Of a stretch of DNA of 14,510 nt, positions 1 through 6,605 are shown one piece after another. The position numbers and the translations under genes were made by a program. This stretch comes from Campylobacterales bacterium (GTDB lineage: Bacteria > Campylobacterota > Campylobacteria > Campylobacterales > Arcobacteraceae). The notes under the pieces were generated by a model, which saw nothing but the letters and a program-made list of their open reading frames with translations, was not told the DNA's origin and did not search any database. The stretch is taken from NCBI GenBank assembly GCA_019752775.1, contig JAIELU010000049.1, positions 1 through 14,510 of the forward strand. The letters run 5' to 3'. Each line of letters starts with the position of its first letter. Positions within the stretch are counted from its first letter, which is position 1.

Positions 1-324
1 TAAAAGGATATAGATATAGAAACTCTTTTTATGTACTTAAAAGAGTAAAAATTTAGTGAAATATTACTACTAACTCAAAATATGAGTTAATTATATAAAT
101 AATTATTTGAATTAAATAAAGACTGTTCAAAATTAGAATTAGAACTAGAAGAAATCAAAAATGAGTGTGAAAATACACAAAGTGGTACAAATCAAGATGA
201 TGAAATAAGAGATGAGATTATTGATGTTTTAGAAAAACTTAAAATTGGTTTTTTAGGTTATAGAATAGAAAAAATACCTACTAATTCAAAAGTTGCGGAA
301 GTTGCAAAACTAATCAATGATAGT
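1..324 (+). pseudogene. Degraded 5' part of the chemoreceptor gene
   Basis: Bases 103-324 are open in the same frame as the chemoreceptor that follows and read like real protein: a charged coiled coil rich in Leu and Glu, then a segment around 250-324 (GFLGYRIEKIP, then KVAEVAKLIN) resembling the helix just before the signalling domain in Arcobacter-type receptors. There is no ATG, GTG or TTG in frame between 103 and 324. Just upstream the frame is cut by TAA at 46-48, 88-90 and 100-102. An ATG at 82 would join up if the stops at 88 and 100 were sense codons (for example CAA). Bases 3-56 in another frame are open from the window edge to TAG (reading KGYRYRNSFYVLKRVKI) and could be the tail of a preceding gene; I do not recognise it. 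The simplest reading is a receptor gene that lost its start and N-terminal sensor. Confidence 0.55.
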
Positions 325-1623
325 ATGAATAAATTTAATCAAGATATTGATTATTCATTAGAAGTATTGACAGAATACGGAAATGCAAATTTTGCTTTTG
401 AAGTAAAAACAGATAAATTAAGTGGTAAAACAGGTTCTTTATTGTTAGGTATTAGAGCATTAGGAAGTTCTGTTTCTGAATTTATTGCACTTATTAGTAT
501 GACAGCAAACTCATTAAATGAAAATGTAGATACATTAACAACTGCATCAAATAATTTATCAGTAGCATCAAATCAACAAGCTGCTTCTTTAGAAGAAACA
601 GCTGCTGCACTTGAAGAAATTACAAGTACAATTATTAATAATACTGAAAATACAAATAAAATGGCTATCTTTGCAAAAGAAGTAGATACAGCATCAAATG
701 AAGGTAGAAAATTGGCAGATAAAACAGCTTTATCTATGGAAGAAATAAATGTTCAAGTAAATGAAATAAATAATGCAATTAGCTTGATTGACCAAATTGC
801 ATTTCAAACAAATATTCTTTCTTTAAATGCAGCTGTTGAAGCAGCAACTGCTGGAGAAGCTGGACGTGGATTTGCTGTTGTTGCAGCTGAAGTAAGAAAT
901 CTAGCATCTAGAAGTGCAGATGTTGCAAAAGAGATTAAAAATTTAGTTATTAATGCAACATCTAAAGCAAATTATGGAAAAGAAATTGCTACACAAATGA
1001 TTGAGGGTTATTCAAAATTAAATGAAAATATTCATAGTACTATTTCATTAATAAATAGTATTACGGATGCTAGTAAAGAACAACAAGCAGGAATTGAACA
1101 AATAAATGATGCGGTTACTGAACTTGACCAAGCTACACAGCAAAATGCATTAGCAGCATCAAATATCAATAGTATGTCAAAAGAGATACAATCACTTTCT
1201 TATAAACTCTTAGAGACAGCAAATCATGCAAAATTTGATCATAAAGCATTAGAACAAGTTTGTGATATGGATTTAACAATGCATTTAAACAGATTGAAAC
1301 TAGATCATATTAATTTCAAAAATAAAAACTGTGTTAAATTAGGAACAAAAACTATTTGGACAGTAGCAAAAGAAACAGAGTGTAATTTAGGTAAATGGAT
1401 TTTAGAGTCTGAACAAAATCAAAAAGAGTTTACAAAAACACAAAATTGGAAACATCTAAAAAAAGTACATTTACAAGTACATAAAGGTATGCAAGATATT
1501 ATTATTGAAAATGCAAACGGTTCAAATAATGAATCTTTAGGAAAACAAGCTCATGAACTTGATGAAGCAATATCTGATGTATTCGGGACTATTCAACAGG
1601 TAAAAAGAGATAACTGCAAATAA
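325..1623 (+). CDS. Methyl-accepting chemotaxis protein with C-terminal CZB zinc domain, N-terminally truncated
   Basis: This is a cytoplasmic chemoreceptor signalling module that would control the CheA/CheW array. Residues about 60-300 form the long coiled-coil MCP signalling domain. The conserved hairpin tip is at about 155-205 (DQIAFQTNILSLNAAVEAAT, then GEAGRGFAVVAAEVRNLA). Residues about 320-425 look like a chemoreceptor zinc-binding (CZB) domain with the expected 3-His/1-Cys ligands: H328, C353 in ECNLGKW, and H382 and H386 in VHLQVH. CZB receptors such as Helicobacter TlpD are soluble and sense oxidants or pH through the zinc site. No transmembrane segment is visible. The ATG at 325 is the first start codon in its frame after the stops at 88-102, but it has no Shine-Dalgarno sequence and conserved-looking coding continues upstream, so it may be an internal Met rather than a true start. 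Either a truncated receptor is made or this is a recent pseudogene. Family assignment is sure; the start and functionality are not. Confidence 0.8.
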   Translation: MNKFNQDIDYSLEVLTEYGNANFAFEVKTDKLSGKTGSLLLGIRALGSSVSEFIALISMTANSLNENVDTLTTASNNLSVASNQQAASLEETAAALEEITSTIINNTENTNKMAIFAKEVDTASNEGRKLADKTALSMEEINVQVNEINNAISLIDQIAFQTNILSLNAAVEAATAGEAGRGFAVVAAEVRNLASRSADVAKEIKNLVINATSKANYGKEIATQMIEGYSKLNENIHSTISLINSITDASKEQQAGIEQINDAVTELDQATQQNALAASNINSMSKEIQSLSYKLLETANHAKFDHKALEQVCDMDLTMHLNRLKLDHINFKNKNCVKLGTKTIWTVAKETECNLGKWILESEQNQKEFTKTQNWKHLKKVHLQVHKGMQDIIIENANGSNNESLGKQAHELDEAISDVFGTIQQVKRDNCK

Positions 1624-1629
1624 AATAAA

Positions 1630-1659
1630 GGGAGAAAGCATAATACTTTCTACCTTTTT
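1630..1659. terminator. Bidirectional intrinsic terminator between convergent genes
   Basis: A 9-base stem (1630-1638 with 1646-1654, one mismatch) and a 7-base loop is followed by five T on the plus strand. On the minus strand the same hairpin is followed by a T-rich run. It sits just after the chemoreceptor stop and before the end of the convergent small gene, so it can serve both. Confidence 0.6.
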
Positions 1660-1682
1660 ACAAATCTAAGTCTAAAACTGGC

Positions 1683-2117
1683 TCAATCAAACTTTTTATT
1701 ATTTGGATTCTTTTTAAAAATATTAAATGAATTCTTTTTTAAATCATTATTAAATTTTTCTACTGTTGCCACTGAATTTATATATAAAATTGACTCATCA
1801 ATAATTATTTGAAAAATAGCATAAAGTGGTATTTTAACGACACTTCCAAAATTTTCATTTCCAAAACCTGCTTCAAAACTAATATAATTATCATCAATTT
1901 GTACAGTTGAATATGTATAATTACTCAAAGTAAATAAAGAAAATTTATGCATTTGATCTTTTATAACTTTTGGCAATTCAGGAGAAAAACTAATAGGTTG
2001 AATATTAGCAGTGATTGAGAATTCTTCTTTTTTTTCTAGTAAAAAAAGTACATTCTCTTTTATTTGTTTTTCAACTAAACTTTTATACTCATTATTTTCT
2101 ATAATATCTTTAATCAT
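1683..2117 (-). CDS. Small cytosolic protein, possible SspB-like ClpXP adaptor
   Basis: The 144-residue protein has no signal peptide or membrane segment. Residues 1-32 are helical and charged. Residues about 33-115 look like an all-beta core with the pattern ISFEAGFGN, then VVKIPLYAIFQII, then LYIN. I compare this with the ISF-ARFGG, V-VPLAAV-AIYA pattern of SspB, the adaptor that hands ssrA-tagged proteins to ClpXP. The last about 20 residues are Lys/Asn-rich with a hydrophobic FNIF followed by KK, which could parallel the C-terminal ClpX-docking tail of SspB. This is pattern similarity judged by eye, not a search result; hypothetical protein is the safe name. The start at 2117 is backed by AGG at about 8 bases spacing and a good -10 box (2148-2153). 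It is a single gene, convergent with the chemoreceptor and divergent from the LapG-like gene. Confidence 0.8.
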   Translation of the reverse strand: MIKDIIENNEYKSLVEKQIKENVLFLLEKKEEFSITANIQPISFSPELPKVIKDQMHKFSLFTLSNYTYSTVQIDDNYISFEAGFGNENFGSVVKIPLYAIFQIIIDESILYINSVATVEKFNNDLKKNSFNIFKKNPNNKKFD

Positions 2118-2143
2118 AATTAATACCTATTTCAAAAATTTAA

Positions 2144-2152
2144 TGTTATTAT
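2144..2152 (+). promoter_or_regulatory. Extended -10 promoter of the LapG-like gene
   Basis: TG at 2144-2145, one base, then TATTAT at 2147-2152 forms an extended -10. Transcription would begin 6-7 bases later, at or next to the A of the ATG at 2158, so the mRNA would be leaderless. No Shine-Dalgarno is present. Confidence 0.5.
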
Positions 2153-2155
2153 AGC
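2148..2155 (-). promoter_or_regulatory. -10 promoter of the SspB-like gene
   Basis: On the minus strand the bases read gcTATAAT (hexamer 2153 to 2148), a match to the Campylobacterota gnTAnaaT element. Predicted start near 2141, giving a leader of about 24 bases that contains AGG ahead of the ATG at 2117. The hexamer overlaps the plus-strand -10 almost completely. Confidence 0.55.
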
Positions 2156-2157
2156 TC

Positions 2158-2796
2158 ATGAAACAACTTATTTTCCTTATTTTTCTTATCAATTATGCTC
2201 TTGCTTATGAATTTAAATTAAATGAAAAAGATACTAAATATATTAATAATTCGGATAAAAAATCTTTTATTGAAAACCGATTAGATAAATATAAAAATTT
2301 AAAAATACAAGTAAAAGATTATGAACTTATTAAAAAGTTATCTCATATAAACTCTTTTGTAAATAAAATACTTCCAGCTTATGATATATCAACTCAAGCT
2401 TCACTAGATTATTGGGCGACGCCAAAGGAATTTTTACTTCAAGGACACGGTGATTGCGAAGATTATGTAATCACCAAATATTTTACACTTTTAGAAGTTG
2501 GTATTCCAAAAGAAAAGTTATATTTTGCTGTTGTAGATATAAAAGGGCAAAAAGATTCACATATGATTTTATTATATTTAGAAAATAAAGAATCAACTCC
2601 TTTAGTCTTAGATAATCTTAGTTCTGTTGTTATTCCACTTACAAAAAGAATGAAATTAATTCCAAAATTTGCTTTTAATGAATTTGATTCTTACAAATTT
2701 ACCCATGAGAAGTTCACTGAAAAAGTAAATATAAACTGGGGAAAAAATAATAAATGGGAAAAGTTATTAAATAGAGTTTATAACCTAAATGAGTAG
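2158..2796 (+). CDS. LapG-type periplasmic transglutaminase-like cysteine protease
   Basis: This is a secreted cysteine protease of the bacterial transglutaminase-like (BTLCP, DUF920/C93) family. LapG, its best-known member, cleaves large RTX adhesins at the outer membrane, releasing cells from biofilms under control of the c-di-GMP receptor LapD. Residues 1-16 are a clear signal peptide (MKQLIFLIFLINYALA). The catalytic triad fits as C100 in HGDCEDY, H135 in SHMIL and D152 in LDN. D99 and E101 beside the Cys match the calcium-binding acids of LapG. The DYWATP motif at 84-89 is also typical, and the length of 212 residues is normal. The start is certain: TAG lies in frame at 2152-2154, two codons upstream, and the signal peptide begins at this ATG. 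The 3' end overlaps the convergent pabC-like gene by 19 bases. No LapD or RTX adhesin gene is in the window, so the substrate is unknown. Confidence 0.88.
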   Translation: MKQLIFLIFLINYALAYEFKLNEKDTKYINNSDKKSFIENRLDKYKNLKIQVKDYELIKKLSHINSFVNKILPAYDISTQASLDYWATPKEFLLQGHGDCEDYVITKYFTLLEVGIPKEKLYFAVVDIKGQKDSHMILLYLENKESTPLVLDNLSSVVIPLTKRMKLIPKFAFNEFDSYKFTHEKFTEKVNINWGKNNKWEKLLNRVYNLNE

Positions 2797-3350
2797 TTTT
2801 CTTTAATATCAAAACCTATCATTGCGTTCATTAAAGCAATTTTAGAAGCTTTTTTAAACATTTCAAGACTTATATCTTTTTCTATTAAAAATTTCTCTTC
2901 CAAAAGTCTATTCTTTGTTGTTCCATTTAATAAGCAGTTTTTTGAAGTTATCCAAGTATTTTCGTAAAATATCGCAATATTCGCAATACTTGTATCTGTT
3001 ACAATGCCATTTTTTATGATAATAATTTCATCAGATTCTTCTTTTTGTGAAAATAAGTTATCTAACTTTTTTCTATCTAAATACTTTTTTGAGTATGAGA
3101 TTTCATCATCAAATATTAGTTTAAACGAGTTGATTTCTCTTTTTTTGTAAGGAAAACATTCAACATTTATAATTTCAAAATCATTATAAATAACTTTACA
3201 TCGAAGTAAATCTTCACTTAATGGATAAATATATTCTTGTAAATTTATATTTAAACCTATTGTATTTGCAACTCTTTTATTATGATATTCTAAATTAAAA
3301 ATCTCATAATCTTCACATTTTATTGTCTCAAAATAAATATTTTCTTTCAT
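2778..3350 (-). CDS. pabC: Class IV aminotransferase, 4-amino-4-deoxychorismate lyase (PabC-like)
   Basis: This PLP enzyme is predicted to convert aminodeoxychorismate to p-aminobenzoate and pyruvate for folate synthesis. The PLP lysine is K89 in KYLDR, equivalent to KHLNR in E. coli PabC. The class IV signature follows at 117-145 (VTDTSIANIAIF, then WITSKNCLLNGTTKNR). The usual Glu of this signature is Asp119, a mild change. The protein is short, 190 residues against about 270 for E. coli PabC, and resembles the compact lyase domains fused to or next to PabB in Campylobacterota. It is the last gene of pyrB-pabB-pabC, 12 bases after pabB, with AGG about 8 bases before its ATG. Context makes the lyase role likely. 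A branched-chain or D-amino-acid aminotransferase is less likely given the length and neighbour. Confidence 0.83.
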   Translation of the reverse strand: MKENIYFETIKCEDYEIFNLEYHNKRVANTIGLNINLQEYIYPLSEDLLRCKVIYNDFEIINVECFPYKKREINSFKLIFDDEISYSKKYLDRKKLDNLFSQKEESDEIIIIKNGIVTDTSIANIAIFYENTWITSKNCLLNGTTKNRLLEEKFLIEKDISLEMFKKASKIALMNAMIGFDIKENYSFRL

Positions 3351-3362
3351 TAATAAAGCCTT

Positions 3363-4334
3363 TTAAAACGGTAAATAAATTTTATCAAGTAGCTCTTGAT
3401 ACTCTAAATCTACATTAGAATCACAAGTAATTCCACCACCACTTTTATAAAATAATTCAGCATTTTTATCTTTTTCTATAAATCTAATCATCACCGATGA
3501 ATCTAAATTAACTCCATCAAAAACTCCAAAAACTCCCGTATAAAAACCTCTATCATACTCTTCAACTTTATTTAAAATCTCAATTGTTTTCTTTTTTGGT
3601 GTTCCAGTAATTGAACCAGCAGGAAGAAGAGAAGTGAGAATATCACCAATATTTTCATGCCAATTATTTTGTAGATTTGCAGATATTTTTGAGCTAACTT
3701 GAAAAAGCTTTTTATTTCCTGCATTTATCTTTTCTACATATCTGAACTTTTCAACTCTAACTTTTGAACCAACGATTCCTAAGTCATTTCTTAATAAATC
3801 AACTACCATTGTGTGTTCTGCCATCTCTTTTATATCGCCTAAAATTCTAGCTTGAGCATTTACAATTGAAGCATCAATAGTTCCTTTCATCGGATATGTA
3901 GAAATTTTATTATTTTTAATTTCAACAAATCGTTCAGGGGAAAAACATACAAAATCTTCATCTTGATTTTGAAATCTTAATTTAAATTTTGCTTGTGTAT
4001 TTGCATAAATATCATCTAAAGAAATTGCTGTTTTAATTTTAGTTTTTGCTGTTAGATTTAAAAGATAGCTATTTCCTTCTTTTATTTCATCTTGTAAAGT
4101 ATCAAATTTCTTTTTGTAGTCATTAAATGAAAGAGGAATTTTTTCTAATCTATTTTTTTGAATAGTTTTTATTTTTTGATGTTCTTTAAAGTTTAATTCA
4201 AATTTAATTGTTGAAGGAAGATTTGAAAGTTTTTGGATATAAAATTTACTTAAATCATAAGATAATATAAATAAAAATGGCTCTTTAAGAGAGCCAAATT
4301 TATTTAATTTTTCTTTTATTAACTCTTTACTCAA
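3363..4334 (-). CDS. pabB: Aminodeoxychorismate synthase component I (PabB)
   Basis: This chorismate-binding enzyme aminates chorismate to 4-amino-4-deoxychorismate using ammonia from PabA. The diagnostic motif is YPMKGT with K150. PabB enzymes have this Lys (PIKGT), which forms a covalent intermediate, while anthranilate and isochorismate synthases have PIAGT. Other family motifs are VDLLRNDLG (178-186), the LLPAGSITGTPKK region (236-248), YTGVFG (265-270) and KSGGGIT (297-303). It has 323 residues against about 450 for E. coli, because most of the N-terminal TrpE-like domain is missing, as in other compact epsilonproteobacterial PabBs. The start codon is TTG, in the same frame as pyrB and two codons after its TAA, with no Shine-Dalgarno. 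No ATG, GTG or TTG occurs soon after, so translation most likely depends on ribosomes finishing pyrB. pabA is not in the window. Confidence 0.92.
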   Translation of the reverse strand: MSKELIKEKLNKFGSLKEPFLFILSYDLSKFYIQKLSNLPSTIKFELNFKEHQKIKTIQKNRLEKIPLSFNDYKKKFDTLQDEIKEGNSYLLNLTAKTKIKTAISLDDIYANTQAKFKLRFQNQDEDFVCFSPERFVEIKNNKISTYPMKGTIDASIVNAQARILGDIKEMAEHTMVVDLLRNDLGIVGSKVRVEKFRYVEKINAGNKKLFQVSSKISANLQNNWHENIGDILTSLLPAGSITGTPKKKTIEILNKVEEYDRGFYTGVFGVFDGVNLDSSVMIRFIEKDKNAELFYKSGGGITCDSNVDLEYQELLDKIYLPF

Positions 4335-4337
4335 ATT

Positions 4338-5216
4338 TTATTTTAGAATTAATTTTTTTAAAACAGCAGCTCTAATTGCAACACCATTTGTAACTTGAGT
4401 TAATACTTTTGTTCTTGGGTCTTTTAACATTTCATCACTAATATCAATATTTCTATTTACAGGACCTGGATGTAAAAGAATAATATCTCTATCTCCCACT
4501 AATTCATTTGTAATACAATAATCTTTTGCATATTCATTTAAAGATTCAAAATAAGTTAAATTATGTCTTTCTAGCTGACTTCTTAAACTCATAATAATAT
4601 CAAGTTCATCAATTATTTCTCTTATATTATTATATTGTTTAAAATCATCACTTTCATATTTAAAACAATCAGGGGCAACTAAATTTACTTCAATTCCAAA
4701 TCTTGGAAGTAATCTTCTGTTTGATCCAGCAACTCTTGAATTTCTTACATCTCCCACGATTGCAATTTTTTTACCCTCAGTTTCACCATTATAATGCTCA
4801 TAAATTGTAAATAAATCTAATAATGCTTGAGTGGGGTGAGAATGTCTTCCATCCCCTGCATTTATAATTGGACATTCAACAAAACCTTTTAGGCTTTCAG
4901 GTAAACCACATTCACTATGTCTTACTACAATAGCATCAGGGTTCATTGCATTTATATTTGCAACAGTATCGTATATTGTTTCACCTTTTGAAGCTGATGA
5001 TGTTCCAACATCAAGAGATACAACTTCAGCACCCAATCTTTTAGCTGCAATTTCAAAAGAACTTCTTGTTCTTGTAGAGTTTTCAAAAAACAATGTAACA
5101 ATTATTTTACCTTTTAAAATCTCATTTGGTTTAGATTTCAAAAACTCTCTTGCATCTGCAAAGATGTCTAATATTTCTTCTTTTGAAAAATCAGAAGTTC
5201 TAATCAAGTGCTGCAT
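4338..5216 (-). CDS. pyrB: Aspartate carbamoyltransferase catalytic chain
   Basis: This cytosolic enzyme joins carbamoyl phosphate and aspartate in the first committed step of pyrimidine synthesis. The carbamoyl-phosphate loop is FFENSTRTRSSFE at 43-55. The second binding motif is GDGRHSHPTQALLDL (about 121-135). The aspartate-binding region includes SLRSQLER (about 210-217) and HPGPVNRN (about 248-255). At 292 residues it has the usual length for a catalytic chain; no regulatory pyrI is nearby. The ATG at 5216 has AAGGA six bases upstream and a promoter at 5241-5246, leaving a leader of about 18 bases, so there is no room for an attenuator. It is the first gene of a three-gene operon with pabB and pabC, and divergent from argD. 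Confidence 0.96.
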   Translation of the reverse strand: MQHLIRTSDFSKEEILDIFADAREFLKSKPNEILKGKIIVTLFFENSTRTRSSFEIAAKRLGAEVVSLDVGTSSASKGETIYDTVANINAMNPDAIVVRHSECGLPESLKGFVECPIINAGDGRHSHPTQALLDLFTIYEHYNGETEGKKIAIVGDVRNSRVAGSNRRLLPRFGIEVNLVAPDCFKYESDDFKQYNNIREIIDELDIIMSLRSQLERHNLTYFESLNEYAKDYCITNELVGDRDIILLHPGPVNRNIDISDEMLKDPRTKVLTQVTNGVAIRAAVLKKLILK

Positions 5217-5240
5217 TTTTTTCCTTTTATTTTAGTTTGG

Positions 5241-5248
5241 ATTTTAGC
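5241..5248 (-). promoter_or_regulatory. -10 promoter of the pyrB-pabB-pabC operon
   Basis: The minus strand reads gcTAAAAT (hexamer 5246 to 5241), fitting gnTAnaaT. Predicted start near 5234; the leader holds AAGGA before the pyrB ATG. Confidence 0.55.
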
Positions 5249-5296
5249 AAAAAGCTGTTTAAAAAATAAAACTTTTTATATTTATAAACTATTTTA

Positions 5297-5304
5297 GATA
5301 TAAT
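5297..5304 (+). promoter_or_regulatory. -10 promoter of argD
   Basis: gaTATAAT with a T-rich upstream stretch. Predicted start near 5311, leader of about 38 bases with AGGAAA at 5335-5340, eight bases before the ATG. Confidence 0.6.
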
Positions 5305-5348
5305 TTTCACTTAAAATTACATCTAAATTTTTTTAGGAAAATAAATAA

Positions 5349-6548
5349 ATGAATGAACAATTAGAACAGTTAGATAAAGAGTATGTGCTTCATACATATG
5401 CGAGAAATTATGTAAATTTCAAAAAAGGTATAAATGCTACACTTTTTGATGATAATGATAAAGATTATATAGATTTTACATCTGGAATAGCCGTAGTTAG
5501 TGTTGGTCATGGAAATAAAAGAGTTGCAGATAAAATCTATGAACAAATTTTAAATATTACACATATTTCAAATTTATACGGTATTGAACCACAAGCAAAA
5601 CTGGCAAAAAGATTAAAAGAATTGAGTGGTTACGATATTAGAACATTTTTTTCAAATAGTGGTGCTGAAGCAAATGAAGGTGCTATTAAAATTGCTAGAA
5701 AATATGGGGAAACAAATTTTGAAAAGAAAAGATATAAAGTTATAACACTAACTCACTCTTTTCATGGAAGAACAATTACAACAGTAAAAGCAACTGGTCA
5801 AAGTTCAATGCATACACCAAATTTCGCTCCATATCCTGAGGGGTTTTCATACTATAACTATATAAATGATATTTATAATGCTATTGATGATGAAACAGTT
5901 GCTGTTATGATTGAACTTGTTCAAGGAGAAGGTGGTGTTCAGCCATTTGATAAAAAAGAAATTCAAGAATTAGCAAAATTTTTAAAAGAAAATAAGATTT
6001 TATTAATCATAGATGAAGTTCAAACGGGAGTTTATAGAACAGGTGAGTTTTTAGCATCAAATCTTTATGAAATCCAACCAGATATTGTAACACTTGCAAA
6101 AGGTTTAGGTGGGGGAGTTCCAATAGGTGCGATTATGACTACACACAAAGATATTTTTAATCCAGGTGATCATGGTTCTACTTTTGGTGGAAACTATTTA
6201 GTAACTACTGCTGCATTAGAAGTTTTAGATATTTTAGAAGAGCTAAAAGATAGTGGAGCTTTAGATGAAACTATTATTTATTTTAATAAAAAGTTAAATG
6301 AAATTTATGAAAACAATAAAGAATTATTCACTAATAATGTAGGTCTTGGACTGATGCGTGGACTAAGAGTTAAGGATGCTGATACTTTAGCACTTATAAT
6401 AAAAACTGCTTTTGAAGAAGGTCTTTTAGTTTTAAAAGCAGGAAAAAATACTTTAAGATTACTTCCTGCACTTACTATTTCAAAAAATGAAATGGATGAA
6501 GGTTTTAAAAGATTAGAAAGAGCATTAAATAAAATCAAAAAAAGTTAA
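5349..6548 (+). CDS. argD: Acetylornithine aminotransferase
   Basis: This PLP-dependent class III aminotransferase uses glutamate to make N-acetylornithine from the semialdehyde in arginine synthesis. Many homologues also act as succinyldiaminopimelate aminotransferase in lysine synthesis. Motifs in order: the PLP phosphate-binding SNSGAEANEGA at 102-112, SFHGRT at 137-142, IDEVQTG at 221-227 with D222 for the PLP ring nitrogen, LAKGLGGGVPIGA at 249-261 with Schiff-base K251, and GSTFGGN at 276-282. At 399 residues it is full length. The start is backed by AGGAAA at eight bases and its own promoter. It is divergent from pyrB. The stop codon lies inside a perfect 11-bp hairpin (6544-6569) that terminates on the opposite strand only, so read-through into the kinase gene is possible. 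Confidence 0.93.
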   Translation: MNEQLEQLDKEYVLHTYARNYVNFKKGINATLFDDNDKDYIDFTSGIAVVSVGHGNKRVADKIYEQILNITHISNLYGIEPQAKLAKRLKELSGYDIRTFFSNSGAEANEGAIKIARKYGETNFEKKRYKVITLTHSFHGRTITTVKATGQSSMHTPNFAPYPEGFSYYNYINDIYNAIDDETVAVMIELVQGEGGVQPFDKKEIQELAKFLKENKILLIIDEVQTGVYRTGEFLASNLYEIQPDIVTLAKGLGGGVPIGAIMTTHKDIFNPGDHGSTFGGNYLVTTAALEVLDILEELKDSGALDETIIYFNKKLNEIYENNKELFTNNVGLGLMRGLRVKDADTLALIIKTAFEEGLLVLKAGKNTLRLLPALTISKNEMDEGFKRLERALNKIKKS

Positions 6549-6569
6549 ACTACACTTTTGTAGTTTAAC
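6537..6569 (-). terminator. Intrinsic terminator facing minus strand at the argD 3' end
   Basis: A perfect 11-bp stem (6544-6554 with 6559-6569) and CTTT loop. On the minus strand it is followed by seven T (6543 to 6537); on the plus strand the stem is followed by CTCATC, with no T run. It therefore fits a terminator of transcripts running antisense into argD. No minus-strand gene lies upstream of it. On the plus strand it may only protect the argD mRNA end. Confidence 0.6.
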
Positions 6570-6605
6570 CTCATCAAATCTAAATACTTTATTTATGGAA
6601 TGCAA

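Noticed and set aside
3..56. Frame open from the window edge ending at TAG 54, as a preceding gene
   Set aside because: Only 17 codons are visible and nothing in them is recognisable; it is mentioned with the 5' region but not called as a gene.
5217..5348. Attenuator or riboswitch in the pyrB/argD spacer
   Set aside because: The predicted leaders are only about 18 and 38 bases and no stable hairpin or anti-terminator pair is visible.
6305..6538. Open frame on the minus strand inside the end of argD (77 codons)
   Set aside because: It mirrors the conserved argD coding frame, has no ribosome binding site or recognisable motif, and is best explained as a shadow.
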